Positions 34,215-45,337 of a DNA stretch of 64,000 nucleotides are shown piece by piece. The DNA lies in NCBI RefSeq assembly GCF_041146395.1, contig NC_090989.1, forward strand, positions 120,403,501 to 120,467,500. The letters are read 5' to 3'. The position numbers and the translations under genes are program-made. The notes beneath the pieces are model-generated. The model saw only the letters and a list, made by a program, of their open reading frames with translations. It had not been told where the DNA came from and searched no databases. This stretch comes from Eulemur rufifrons (lineage: Eukaryota; Chordata; Mammalia; Primates; Lemuridae). The first letter of the stretch is position 1; every line of letters begins with the position of its first letter.

Positions 34215-34238
34215 ATTTGCATACTAGTTAATTTGCAT
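34215..34238 (+). promoter_or_regulatory. Paired octamer (ATTTGCAT) motifs
   Basis: Two perfect ATTTGCAT octamers at 34215 and 34231, 16 bp apart, followed by ATATTAAAT. Octamers bind POU-family factors. The surrounding DNA is AT-rich and free of recognisable repeats. Enhancer function is inference only. Confidence 0.35.
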
Positions 34239-34244
34239 ATATTA

Positions 34245-35235
34245 AATACTGCTCCCCTTCTCCTTCCCACCTCCTCCACTTCAGAATAACATTTCATTAC
34301 GGTGCTGCTGGGCCCGAGGACTCGGAGGCTCTGGAGAGTTTATTAATTTATCCAACACATGCTGTGTACATTTTTATCACTTGCTGCACAGTGGACCCGG
34401 AATCTTTGAAGTCATTAACAACACAAGGGGTGTTCTGCTAGAGGTATTCAAAAGAGAGTGAGAAAAGCCAGCCTGCAAAAACTGTACCAAAAAACAGGGA
34501 AAGATCATGTTTGGTTTGTGTTCTTTCTAGGAAGACAAAAGTGAGCAATGCATGACGCTCTCATCTGTATCAGAAAGCCTCTCTTTTGTTTGTTTGTGTT
34601 CATTATTTATTTATTTAAATTTCGAAAAGAAATACAACTGATTCCCAGTGGGGTGCAGATGTCCAAAAAGCACTAGTCACGCATGCCATTGCCCTGCTTC
34701 TGCCACACTGGAAGGCAGGCAGGAGAGCATGGCTCTTTGGGCAACCTCCATCACTGCTGATGAGAACAGTGAACCAGCCGGTGAGGCCATGGGCCCTGGC
34801 TCCTCTGTGCTACCAAAGCTATGACCGCTGTCATGGCTAGGGCCACTGGGCCCATACCTGGACTGCACCTGTTCCTTAGTGCCATCTCTCAGGTGGCCCT
34901 TCTGCCACTGTCCCTCTCCCTTGTAGCTTCTACCATGGCAGGAACTTCTAGCTTAAGCTCCTAGTTGCTTAGTTAAATGCTCTGTAGTGAGTTGTGCCAT
35001 CTCCCATGGGAGTAGAGGGAAGGCCACCATGCCTACAAGGAGGCTTTTAAAAAGTGACAAGGTTTGGCCACCTGCATGAATCCTGCTGTCATTTTACAAT
35101 GCCATCCTATCCGTTTGGCTATTAACCCCTCTTTCTACTGTCCTAGATGCTTAAGTTGAAGAGAAACCTGCATATTTGCCTAGAGTTTGTAGAGTTTCCC
35201 CCAGATGCCAATGCAAATTAACTAACTAATTCATT
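34245..35235. other. Unique non-coding stretch
   Basis: No gene or repeat recognised apart from short TTTA/TTTG runs near 34.6 kb. Confidence 0.35.
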
Positions 35236-35237
35236 CA

Positions 35238-35515
35238 ATCATTCATTCATCAAATATGTATTGAATGCCTAGCATGTGCCAGACATTCTAGGCATTGGGG
35301 ATATGGAGCTTACATTCTAGTGGGTGGAGACAGACAATAAATACAGAAATGATAATGGGATACTATTCTAGAGTTGTAAATGTTAAGAGGAAGGACAAAC
35401 AGGATGACAGGATAGCCAGTGATATGAGGGAGGGAATGTTACTGTAGCTAAGGTCATCAGGATGATGTCTCTGAGGATTTGACATTTGAGCTATGACAGA
35501 TGAGAACTGGGGGAG
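35238..35515 (+). repeat. L2 LINE fragment
   Basis: CATTCATCAAATATGTATTG, ATGTGCCAGACATTCTAGGC, GGAGCTTACATTCTAGTGGG, then a typical L2 body with ATGTCTCTGAGGATTTGACA. Confidence 0.8.
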
Positions 35516-35739
35516 GGGGGCAGAATTCAGGGTCCTATGGCCACCTTTGTGCTTGGTTTGGTCCTAGTTGGGCTCTTGGTCCAGTGACTTTGCACTTGGC
35601 TGAAATAATGTACATGTCCCAATATGTTTGCCACCACTTGGTCCCAGGGTGTTGTCTGGCTCATTGAAACAGCAGCTCTTGGGACCCTTACACAGTTCAG
35701 GACCAGCGAGATTCAGGCTTTGTCTCCAGGAGCAAACTC

Positions 35740-35900
35740 CTCTGTGCAATGGTTAAACACGTCAGACACCCTGGGTTTGAATCTTACTAGGTCTGTGACT
35801 TTTGGTAAGTTGCATAAGCTCCCTGCACTTTAGTTTTCCCATTCTGTACAGTGGGTATAAATGTAAAGGACCTAGCATGTAATCAAAGCTGAATAGATGT
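35740..35900 (+). repeat. MIR SINE
   Basis: GCAATGGTTAAACACGTCAG, CCCTGGGTTTGAATC and GTCTGTGACTTTTGGTAAGT follow the sense MIR order including the core. Confidence 0.85.
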
Positions 35901-36044
35901 GCCCAGAGTTTTTATTTCCCAGAACATACAGACTTTCTTCCTTCCATCCCTGACCACCCCCCAACCCTGGGATAAGGATCTAGTCCATGAATGGAGGGTG
36001 TGGAGACTTTTTATGTGTGGTACTAAGCATATAAAGAGAAGAAA

Positions 36045-36285
36045 ATCATCTAAGAGCAGTCTGTAAGTCCCTTATGGCTTGAGTCAAGGAGTCAGATAGC
36101 CTTGGATTTGAAACCCACCTCCACTAGCTTATCAATAACATTGCCCTTGAGCAAGTTACTTAATCTGATTATGACTCAGTTTGCTCATTTGTAATATGGG
36201 GATAATAACGATGTCTACCTTCTAGTGCCATTATAAGGATTAATGATGCAGTGTCTGTAAAGCATTGAACACATAAATGTTATTT
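36045..36285 (+). repeat. MIR SINE
   Basis: GAGCAAGTTACTTAATCTG, CAGTTTGCTCATTTGTAATA and ATTATAAGGATTAATGATGC are sense MIR blocks, nearly full length. Confidence 0.85.
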
Positions 36286-36366
36286 AATATTATTTCACCA
36301 ACCTGGCCTGTGGCAATAGGTGGTTTGATCCTCTTGATTAACAAATTCTTCACATATTGTACTGGC

Positions 36367-36382
36367 TTTTTTTTTTTTTTTC
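36367..36382. repeat. Poly(T) tract
   Basis: Run of about 16 T. Confidence 0.9.
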
Positions 36383-36399
36383 CAAATTACTCTCAAACT

Positions 36400-36845
36400 C
36401 GTTGCTGCACTGCCATTTCAGTGTAATTTTCTTCATCAACAATGCCTTTACCCCAATCTAAGCTAAGATTCAATAAAATCTTCTCTCCCCAGGACAACTG
36501 CAATGGCCCTGACTTGTCTTCCCGCTTCTGCTCCTGCCCTCCTCCAAGTTCCTCATCATGTGGCAGGCAGGTGATCTCTGCAGAGTATACACCAGCCATC
36601 CAATGGCTTCCATTCACCCTTATAATAAAATTCAAACTTTTCACCTTAGCCTACAGGCTTTAATTCAGTTGTCCCTTGCTCATGTCTTCAACTTTAGCTC
36701 CCTTTACTCTCCTCTGTGCCTACTATACTCCAGCTATCCTGACCTTTGTATTCTCAAACATGCCAAGCTTGTTCCTTCCTTAAGGTCTTCAGGCATGTTA
36801 TTTCTTCTGCTTGAAATGCCCTTCCTTCTTTGCTTTGCTTGGCTG
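36400..36845 (+). repeat. L2 LINE, left part
   Basis: CCAATGGCTTCCATTCACCC, AGCCTACAGGCTTTAATTC, GCCAAGCTTGTTCCTTCC and GAAATGCCCTTCCTTC are the L2a 3' region in order. It is interrupted and resumes near 37420. Confidence 0.75.
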
Positions 36846-37415
36846 GTATAATAGCAAGGGACGTCATTTGACTATGAATAACGAAAAATTCCAACAATGG
36901 TACTTCTATACATACAGGGCTTATTTGTCATTCAACTACAAGTCTAAAAAAGGTGGCATTGGTCATTGGCTCAAAAACATCAAAGATAAGGCCCCTGAGA
37001 TGCTCTATCTTGGCTTTTCCCTCATGGTTGCAAGATAGCTGCCATAGCACCAGCCATTCCATCCATATTTCAGACAGAAAGAAGTTGCTGAAGAGAAGCA
37101 AGAAACAGCAGTCATATTAGGGAAGCAACAACTTCCCTTAAATCACAGCTTATTTCTCATTGGCCAGAATAGTGTCAGACTGGCTATCCCTTACTCCCAA
37201 GAAGGCTGGTACATGTGTGTTTTAGCTAAGTACATTGTGCTGTGGCCCCAAATAAATTGTGATTGGGTACATTTAGCTGCGTTTATGGTGGCCCCGAACA
37301 AAATAAGGAAGAAGTGAAAAGGCATTAGGTAGGTAAATAGTGGTGCCCATCATAGCTGACTTCTAATATTTTATATATTAGAAAATGGGTGCATTTCTGC
37401 TACTTAAATATTTCT
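36846..37415. mobile_element. Unclassified insertion inside L2
   Basis: About 570 bp separate two parts of one L2. It contains TTGGCTTTTCCCTCATGGTT, ACAAGATAGCTGCC-like and CTCATTGGCCAGAATAGTGT blocks that resemble a widespread ancient mammalian repeat I cannot name with confidence. No coding capacity and no clear terminal repeats. Confidence 0.4.
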
Positions 37416-37672
37416 GAACATTTTATCTAAATAGTACTCCTTCCCCTCATTATTCTCTGTCATGAGCCCTTTCTCTTTCTTTTGTAGCAATTTTTATGGT
37501 GTAATTGTTTAATTCTTTGTTTATCTGTTTGTCACACATGCTACTATAGGCACCATAAGGGCTGAGACCACGTTTACTTGGCTTGCCACTGAATCCCTAG
37601 AACTCAACTCAATGTTTGGCATGCAGTGGTTTCTCAAATTATTCATTGAATAAATGAGTGAATCAGTTAATG
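37416..37672 (+). repeat. L2 LINE, right part with 3' end
   Basis: TTTTATCTAAATAGTACTCC, ACCATAAGGGCTGAGACCAC, GTTTGGCATGCAGTGGTT and ATTGAATAAATGAGTGAATC give the L2 terminal region. Confidence 0.8.
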
Positions 37673-37674
37673 TA

Positions 37675-38080
37675 TGAGTATAGGATAGCTCTAGAATGTT
37701 AGGAAAGTTCTCTGTTTCTTTCCTAGGCTTCTCCAAGCAAGGAGAGTCCCTCAAATGGAATTGCTAAATAGAAATGAGCATAGTGAACTAATGTTTATAG
37801 TGACCTTGTCAAATTAATAGATGACGATGTCCAGAAAATGAATTGCTGGATTCTTATGCTCACATATTATAATATCATCAGTGCCCAGCTCTGATCAGCT
37901 GAGAAGTTTCAGTAGCTGTGCGTGAGTTGGATGTGACAAATTGTAGAGATGTTCTGAGTAACGTGGAGATGTACAGTCTAAGATCAACACCGTGTTTTGA
38001 GAGTGTTATGTTGTTCACATTTGGGTTGGGAACATACTATACAATGATCTAGTTTTCCCTTGTCCTTAAAAAACAAAATT
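37675..38080. other. Unique non-coding stretch
   Basis: Nothing recognisable. Confidence 0.35.
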
Positions 38081-38084
38081 AAAC

Positions 38085-38268
38085 AAAGCTACAATGCACC
38101 ATTTACTCTGTATTATTTATATTATCTAATTATATCCTCAAAACTGTCAAAGGAGGAAATTAAGGATCCTTTGGAAAGTTAGTGGTTAGGGAGTGGTGAT
38201 GAGGTGTGGGTTGAACATTAGTCGCCAAGCTCCAGAGCCTATACTCTTAGCTGATATTATGTTATAGT
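38085..38268 (-). repeat. MIR SINE, antisense
   Basis: TATCTAATTATATCCTCAAA, GGAGGAAATTAAGGATCC, then CCAAGCTCCAGAGCCTATAC. Diverged. Confidence 0.6.
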
Positions 38269-38269
38269 G

Positions 38270-38780
38270 CTCACTAGTTTAATTTAATGCAGGATTTCTT
38301 TAGGGCAAATTGGTTACACCAAATGGAAAGTCATATTGTATTATACCTATGATTCTTCTATAAAAGTCAGCTGTTAGGCAAAAGTGCAGAAAATGACTCT
38401 TTAGTGCACCAGTAAAGAGACAAGTGCTTCAGTTGGGGAGTAGCTGTTGAGACAAAATGAAAAACAGGGAGTGGGACTAGTTCTTCAGGAACCAGGAACA
38501 GCTGACCTCCATCCTCTTCCAGCCCTTGTATCTGTAATTCTAGCATTATTGCTCTGAATTTAATTTCAGGATCAGCTCCCTGCATTGCTCTAGTCTATCT
38601 TTTCTAAAGGCATATTAATATTGCTAATCAAAGCCCTGTGGAGTGACAGTTTTCCCTGAGTGTTGCTGTAAAGCAGACCACTAGCAATTATGAAATCCTA
38701 CGACTAATTTAAGAATGGTGTAGGATGACAGCCTAGTAGATTCAGACTTGTGAAGTTAGAAAAGGCCTGAAGCGGGGATG
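38270..38780. other. Unique non-coding stretch
   Basis: Nothing recognisable. Confidence 0.35.
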
Positions 38781-38784
38781 GAAT

Positions 38785-38998
38785 TCAGACCATGTGTGCT
38801 GAATTCAAATTCTGGCTCTGCAACTTGCCAGTCGTGTGACTTTGAGCAGTTTGTTTAACTCTCTGAATCTGTTACCTCCCGTTTAAAAGGGATTAATAGA
38901 CCTAACCAGGGGAGTATTGTGAGGATTTCATGTGATAATATGTGTCAAAACCCCAATGCAGTGATGGGCACAGAACAGGGGGTTCAACTGATGCTATC
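38785..38998 (+). repeat. MIR SINE
   Basis: TTCTGGCTCTGCAACTTGCC, GTGTGACTTTGAGCAGTTTG and TTGTGAGGATTTCATGTGAT; well-preserved sense MIR. Confidence 0.9.
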
Positions 38999-39001
38999 AT
39001 A

Positions 39002-39600
39002 ACCTCCTTCCCTTCCCCTCCCAGATGCCATCTGGTTCACTTAGTTGCCCTCCGATACATCTTTACAAAGAAGGCTCTTATTTCTAAATAGGTAAGGGAG
39101 GAGATTTGAGGAGCACTCTTGGTTGCCCAACCCAGTGTCATTAGCATCCCTCATTTTCTAGCCTTCAGTAAAGCACTGTGCTCAGTGGGAACTTCACAGC
39201 TTAATGGACATGAGGGGCTAGGGAGGGTCCATGAGAGGGCCACAGAGAAGCTGAAAGGCTGGTTAAGACCCTTGAGATACTGAAACCACTCAACTGGAAC
39301 CTTCAGGCCTGGTGTGAAGGATTTAAAAACAATACAAGACCCATATGTTCAGTGCAGGCACCAGTCAGGGGCAGGAAGGCACAAGGACATGTAGACAGAC
39401 CACAAATTTAGACTTGAAAGCAGCAGAGAGCCGGCTCAACTCCATGGTCACTGTGGTGACGGCCCATCCACAGGGTACTGCCTGGCATCTGAGCGCTCTG
39501 TCCCATCTCGAAGCACTCACATCCCCAAAGCTGGGCCCACATCACAGCCTCTCTTGACTGTGGGCCTATTTCACACTTGCTTCTGTTTCCTCCTGCCACA
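39002..39600. other. Unique non-coding stretch
   Basis: No gene or named repeat. Confidence 0.35.
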
Positions 39601-39604
39601 TAGA

Positions 39605-40690
39605 CTTATCTGGAAAACCGCAATTTTAGCAACCTTCTCCTAAAGTTTGAACAAAAATTGCTTTCTTCAACTTTTACCTACTGGCTCCAGTCCTGCCCCT
39701 AGGGTTCACACAGTAAGAATATTCTCTTTTTCTTGTGACAGTCCTTCAGACATTTAAAGAGACAGCGGCCATCTGCTAAACATCTGTGGTGCCTTCATCT
39801 GTAATTTAATGAACAGTTTCCAGCTCCTTTCCCATTTTCTTCTCCTGCCTGTGGCCCTTCTACACCTGGTCAGTGACCCCCCTAAACTAAAGATCTCAGA
39901 GCCTCTGAGAGAAGCAGACAGGAGCTAGTTACCACTGGAAAAATGCAATCTTAGTTCTGATTAGCTTCCTTGGCCGATGCCCCCTTACTACAGAGTATAA
40001 CTGAGCTGGGACCAATACTCAATTCCGAGGTCTTTTTCTCCTGAATTGCTATCCAGATATGTCTCCTCACCCTCTATTTGTGCACTTGATTCTTTGAATA
40101 AGACCCCAAGGTTTTTGAAACATTCATTGAAATTGCTGGTCAGGGTGAGCCACTGCTGTTGGCGTGCTGATCCTGCCATCCCACTCTTCAGCTTCTCTCA
40201 GCCTTATTCCATGTAGATGGGGTATAGTCAGGCTCAGGGGAACAAACATTTAATGATACTCAATAAAAATTTTGGACTGGATGAGGCAGAGGTCAAAATT
40301 CTTCATTATATTAGTTCAGGGCATCCTACAGGATCACATCACCCATTAGTCATCATCTCCAAATTTGTTCAACCAGTTATAAATCCACTGAATGGTATCA
40401 TCGTGAGGTCCATATCTCTGTAATTTGTTCACAAAAATATTATAAGAAACTCCATCAAAGACATTGCTAAAATCGATAGATACTGTATCTACTGCATTTC
40501 TTTAATTCTCTGTTGTGGTCAACCCACCAACAAGCATGTTTAATGTGGCTTATTCTTAGTGAGTCCAAGTTGTTCCCTGGGAACATATTCCCCCCAATAG
40601 GGGTTCACATTCCTTCTGTTACATAGTCTGTCCAAGGAGTTTTCTAGGGACCATCTTACTCTTTTAAAAATCAGAACCTGTCCTCCTTCT
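39605..40690 (-). mobile_element. CR1/L3 LINE relic with reverse-transcriptase region, antisense
   Basis: The left part carries antisense CR1/L3 3' blocks: CTGGCTCCAGTCCTGCCCC, CAGTCCTTCAGACATTTAAA. The right part carries antisense reverse-transcriptase coding blocks: CTCCAAATTTGTTCAACCAG, TAAATCCACTGAATGG, and CATCAAAGACATTGCTAAAA, the complement of the stretch that encodes the family's SKAFDKV-like motif. Frames are destroyed. More than 1 kb of one element survives, long for such an old family. Assigned from remembered family structure. Confidence 0.6.
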
Positions 40691-40699
40691 AAAAGATAT

Positions 40700-41640
40700 T
40701 AAATAGATTAGGATGGGACAAGGAGATTGAGATTAAACTTTGCAGAAATAATCTAGATTGGGCATTAAGAGTAATTCCCCAACCAAATATTATGTTAAAC
40801 TTCTAAAAATGGCTATGAAGTTACTTGCACAAATTATTAATAAGGTGGTTACATATTTGATAATTTGTAGACCTAGAGGTAAAGGTATGGATGAGGTCAC
40901 ATGGCAATGGGATTGCTGTGGAGAAATAGTCATAGCCTGGGTTTTACTAGCAGCCTTGCTGTTACACAGCAACTTTACTGACATGTCTTTTCTCTCAAAG
41001 GGGGATGGGAATACTTTCCATCCCCATCTCATGGAGTCATTGGGAGGACTCAGATGAAGTGCAGCATCACACAAGAGTAAGAGGTTATTATTATGGCTTC
41101 TGGGGGACTTTCTGTCTCCAAGTGAGAGCCGTGGCTGTCAGATCCATGACTGCAGATGTAAATACTGTGGGATGTTGGAAGCACACGCTGGGGTTGACCG
41201 TATTCTCTAATATGGTGTTAACTTTCATGAGACAAGCAGCTGCCAAAACTCACTGCCTCTGATTTGGTTTCTTGGAACTGATGAGCATATTGTTTTGTTA
41301 AAAACTATCTGAGGTCCAAAAAGTCTTCTGAGTGGTACTACCTGAAATACAACAGCTGGCTCAGGGGCTGACCTGTGGTAAGCTCAAATGGGACTAGGGC
41401 GCTATTCCCTTCTTATGCACAAATGTAGTAGCAAACGTGAAAAGGGGGCTCAGTGATTACTCACTGCTTCCAGTGCTCCGTAAGCAATTTGCATATTTCA
41501 GCATGGAAAATAGAACCTGGGTTCTTTTTAGACCAATCTGCCTTTTGCTCATAAATTAAGTAGAGTGCACAGAGCTAAGAAGAGAGTGAAGGTAAGATTT
41601 AGCATCACCTCGATAGCAGGAATCTGCCCAGTGCCTGTCA
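40700..41640. other. Unique non-coding stretch
   Basis: No gene or named repeat. A single octamer ATTTGCAT lies near 41488. Confidence 0.35.
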
Positions 41641-41644
41641 TTCT

Positions 41645-41729
41645 TCTACCTATATTCCTGTCCACCCATATATCCATCTACCTGCCTATCCATCTGTCCA
41701 CCCCTCTATCTGCCCATCCATCTATTAAC
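41645..41729. repeat. Degenerate (CCAT/CTAT)n tetranucleotide repeat
   Basis: Imperfect CCATCTA/CTGTCCA units. Confidence 0.8.
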
Positions 41730-41734
41730 ACAAA

Positions 41735-42200
41735 AATTCAATGAATGTTTAAGCTGCAGTAGGCACTTAATGAGACCTGCCTTCAAAGAGTTTCTGGTTT
41801 AGTATGTGAGATAAATCATATATAATCCATAGTAAAAAAGTTATTCCGAGATCAGAGAAAGATTGCCTCTAGTTAGATGGAACTGGGGAAGCATTTGGGC
41901 TGAACCGAGAAAGTTGGATAAGATTTAGATATATGGAGATGGGAGATAAGGTTTTTCTAGGTAGGGGGAATAACCAATAATAAAGGCATGAAGGAGGTGA
42001 AGTGTGGAGACCACTTGGGTAATACTATTCATTATTGAGCTTTGCAGGAGAATAATGAGAGATGAGCTAGAAAAGTAGCCTGGGAGACATGATGGAGGGC
42101 CTAGAATTTCAGGCTGAAGACTTGGTACTTCATTGGGGAGGAAATGGGGAGCCATTGAGGATTTTTTGGTATTGGGTAGTGCACTCAGAACTGTTTCAGA
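41735..42200 (+). repeat. L2 LINE fragment
   Basis: AATTCAATGAATGTTTAAGC, GCAGTAGGCACTTAATG, AAGAGTTTCTGGTTTAG and later AGAGATGAGCTAGAAAAG plus GGGAGCCATTGAGGATTTTT follow the L2 order. Confidence 0.65.
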
Positions 42201-42204
42201 AAGA

Positions 42205-43010
42205 GTGCCCCTTTACCAGTGTTAAAAGTTAGAAGCAATATGTCAGAGTCTTGCCTCCAAGTCCGACCTTCTGGCTTTCAGACTGCAGTCACTGCTGCCA
42301 ATGGCAGGGAAGAAGATGGCTCCATTTAACCCTGAAGAAGGAAGGTAGACATAGTGGGATCTGTGGGTTCCATTCAGATTCCCCTTTCAAGACTAAGACA
42401 ATCATCTGCTCGTGCCAGGAGTGTGGGCTACCGAAGGCCACAGTCACAGCCCTCTCTGGGAATTGCTTCCAGCTGATGAGAGCTGCCTCCCTCACAGTTA
42501 CACTCTCCCCTTCAATGACTGATTGATACACAGGGCACAAAGCCTGGCCCCCTTGCTTAATTTGGGGGACAACTCTGAAGGACTCTGCAGCTCAAGAGTT
42601 CCCTGCAGGGTTATCTGAGGCCACTGCGTTCCCCAGTGCATGCCCTGACAGACCTCCTGCACACCCTCTCCATCTCAGAGTCTGTTTCTAGGATCCCAAG
42701 CAGAGGCAAAGGGTCCTCCTCTTCCCTAGCTTCCCCCGCAGCTGAGCTATTTAGTGGATGGCTCGTGTCATCTCTCTTGTGTCATCTTTCTGGGTAAGGG
42801 GCTGGAGGTAGGCAGTGTTGTTCCTATTCTTGAAAGAGATTGCATTTGTGAGCACAGGGCTTTCTCTTTAGATTTCGAGGGTCTATGAACCTTCCCAGGT
42901 TATTTTCCCTAAAACGTCTTCCATGGGATATTTATGGAGGTGCTCCTGGAAAAAAGTGGTGGCCAAACAAGTACCCAGTATCTGAAAGGTTAAACTTGTA
43001 GACAATGCCT
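42205..43010. other. Unique non-coding stretch
   Basis: No gene or named repeat. Confidence 0.35.
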
Positions 43011-43040
43011 GGATGTGTTTGATTACAAGGCCTTTTTCTC

Positions 43041-43070
43041 AAAAACAAACAAACAAACAAACAAACAAAC
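43041..43070. repeat. (AAAC)n microsatellite
   Basis: About seven AAAC units. Confidence 0.95.
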
Positions 43071-43170
43071 GTGAGGAGTTAAGGAACTGTTGCTCTATGT
43101 GTTTGAGAAGTTATTTGGGGCTGAAATATTCATTAGTGAAAGGCAAGGCTAATGTCCACCTGGACGACGG

Positions 43171-43500
43171 TTTCAAAGCAGGGGTTGAAAACGGATGCAG
43201 CTCAGCATCCATCCAGCATACACAATGAGACAGGTGGGTGGGGACCTAAGAGCTGGAAATAAGGCACAGGCTCCATCCTAAGGGGGCTGCTGCTACGGGG
43301 CCCCAGACAAGCTGTTGCTGCCATGAGGGAGTGCCAGCCCCTGTGGCCAGACCTCAGATTTGCAAGAAATCTGTATTTTTTAAATTTAAATCTCTTGAGT
43401 TTTAATTTAATTTTTGGAAAATACTGTGCCCGTGAAGCAAAATGTTATCTGTGAGCTGGATGTGGCCTGCAGGCTGCGGTTTTCTGCCTCTGTTTTAAAC
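43171..43500 (-). mobile_element. hAT-type non-autonomous DNA transposon
   Basis: Element at 43179-43492 (314 bp). Termini CAGGGGTTGAAAACG and CAGAGGCAGAAAACC (right end, complement) are hAT-like inverted repeats. The right end has the GGATGTGGCCTGCAGGCTGC block common in mammalian Charlie/MER5-like elements. Eight-base flanks TTTCAAAG and TTTTAAAC match at 6 of 8, fitting hAT 8-bp target duplications. No transposase frame. Orientation uncertain. Confidence 0.7.
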
Positions 43501-43504
43501 CACT

Positions 43505-43885
43505 GTACATGTTGGAGAGAGTGCCTAAGGCAAAAACAGTGAGCACATTTGTGTGCTCGTCTTTAGAGGGGGCTCTGCCTGGTAATGGGCTGCAGGGAGG
43601 CCGGGTGGGCTAGACGAATGTGGGGGAGGGCCGCGGAGCTTAGGCATGAGTGGTCTGAAGAGCAGACAGCTTAAAGCAGGTTTCCAAATGTGCATTGGCC
43701 ACTTGCCTTCATGGGAACTGGGGAAATCAGCAGGTTTTAAAAAAATCTTATTTGCAAATTTACTTATTCCTTAAATTCCTTCTTAAAACATTACTTTATG
43801 TTATTTAATCTTCATGAAATCCTTCAAGGATTCCCAGTTGTACACAAGATAACAGTTGGCAGTTAAATCCCTTCATATTAAGGCT
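43505..43885. other. Unique non-coding stretch
   Basis: Nothing recognisable. Confidence 0.35.
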
Positions 43886-43889
43886 GCAC

Positions 43890-44050
43890 ATTCAATTCAT
43901 TCATTCATTCAGGTGTGAATTCCTTTATTTGACACATACACAAATAATTATACAAATAATTATTGAATGCTGTTTTGTGCAGAGCACTATATGAGGTGCT
44001 TCTGGAAATATAAAAGTGAATAAGATACTGTCTGCTTTTCAGGGACTCAG
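43890..44050 (+). repeat. L2 LINE fragment
   Basis: TTCATTCATTCATTCAGG, AATAATTATTGAATGCTG and GCAGAGCACTATATGAGG, then CTGCTTTTCAGGGACTCAG. Confidence 0.6.
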
Positions 44051-44084
44051 ACGGCTGCAGGGTAGGATGGGGTGAAGGTAAACA

Positions 44085-44262
44085 GCTCATATTTATCGAC
44101 CACCTACTAAGTGCCTGGTACTGTTCTTAGTATTTTTGTTTAACCTTCTCATTTAATTCTCATAACAGCCCACCCAAGAATTGACTATTATTTCTGACTT
44201 CAGTTTAGGGAAAGTATAGAGATACATTTTTTTTGGTATTTTCCCCAAGATCAGAGTTACAC
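44085..44262 (-). repeat. MIR SINE, antisense
   Basis: ACCTACTAAGTGCCTGGTAC, CTCATTTAATTCTCATAACA and CTATTATTTCTGACTTCAG are antisense MIR blocks. Confidence 0.8.
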
Positions 44263-44264
44263 GA

Positions 44265-44695
44265 GCTAGAGAGGACAAAAGCCCAGTGGACACCTCCCTG
44301 ACCACTACTCCACGCAGCCACCGGGGACCCTGTGGAGGGGGTTCTGAGTGCCTCTCTGCTCTGGTGGAGAGCCTGGCGGAGGCAGCTGGATGCTAGATGC
44401 TGAGGAGCTGCCTGAGCCTGGCTAGTGGAGCGAGGTGCGTGTGAGGAAAGGAGGTCAGCGGAACGCTCAGCAGTGGGAGGCCAGCGTGGGCTCTGAGACC
44501 ACAGGGAGCAAAGGGAAGTGCTGCAGGACAGCTGGACAGCTCCTGGGGGTGTGGGGCCAGCTGCCGTCGGTGGTGGTCAGAGTAGAGGACCCTTAGACCT
44601 CATCAGACCCTGTGGAAAAAGAAACAGAAGGATGAAAAATGGTTTATGCTTCTTATAGATGCAAAAAAGCTCATCTTCTTAAGAGAGGAAACAAA
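44265..44695. other. Unique non-coding stretch
   Basis: GC-rich at 44.3-44.6 kb. No exon or repeat recognised. Confidence 0.35.
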
Positions 44696-44699
44696 CACA

Positions 44700-45062
44700 T
44701 ATCACAATGAAATGCCACTTTCCCACATCAGATTAACAAAGATTCAAAAGCTTAATACTACTTAGTGTTGGCCAGGACGCTCCTTTTGCACAATTTTGAT
44801 GGGAGAGTCAATTGGAAAAGCATTTTTGAATGCAGTTTGGCAATATGTGTATCTCCATATTTTAAATGCACATACTTTTTGATCCAGAAAAATCTTATGA
44901 TACATATACATACAGCATAAATGCACACACACACACACACACTCATACACACATGTATGTAAGTGTGTGGCATTTTTAGAAACAAAAAATTGGAAATGAT
45001 CTTCATCAGTATAGAAGTTTGGGTGAATAGATTATGATAATGCAAATTAGGAAATACTGTTA
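44700..45062 (+). mobile_element. L1M/L1ME LINE, left part
   Basis: AAATGCCACTTTCCCACATC, then TTTTGATCCAGAAAAATC and GAAACAAAAAATTGGAAATG followed by GGGTGAATAGATTATGATAA: the ORF2 end of an old sense L1. It stops at GGAAATACT and resumes at about 46157. Contains a (CA)n run at 44922-44953. Confidence 0.7.
44922..44953. repeat. (CA)n microsatellite
   Basis: CA run with one CTCATA interruption. Confidence 0.9.
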
Positions 45063-45337
45063 TTCTTATTACTCTTAAAGTAAAACTCCAAGTCCTTCCC
45101 ATGGCCTACAAGGCCTGACATGGTCTGGTCATTGCCTCCCGTTCAACCTCACTTCCCACCGCTCTTTCTGTCCCCTGCTGCAGCCACAGAGGGCACTGGC
45201 TGTTCCTTACACAAACCAAGGCAGTTCTACCCTCAGGGTCTTTGCTCTTGCTGTTTCTCCTTCTTGGAAGGTTCTCTCCCCAGATACTAGAATGACTCAC
45301 TCCTCACTTCATTTATGCCTCTGTTCAAATATCAGCC
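45063..45337 (+). repeat. L2 LINE, left part
   Basis: CATGGCCTACAAGGCCTGAC, GGTCTTTGCTCTTGCTGTT and CTGTTCAAATATCAG are L2a 3'-region blocks, interrupted by an MLT1 LTR. Confidence 0.75.
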
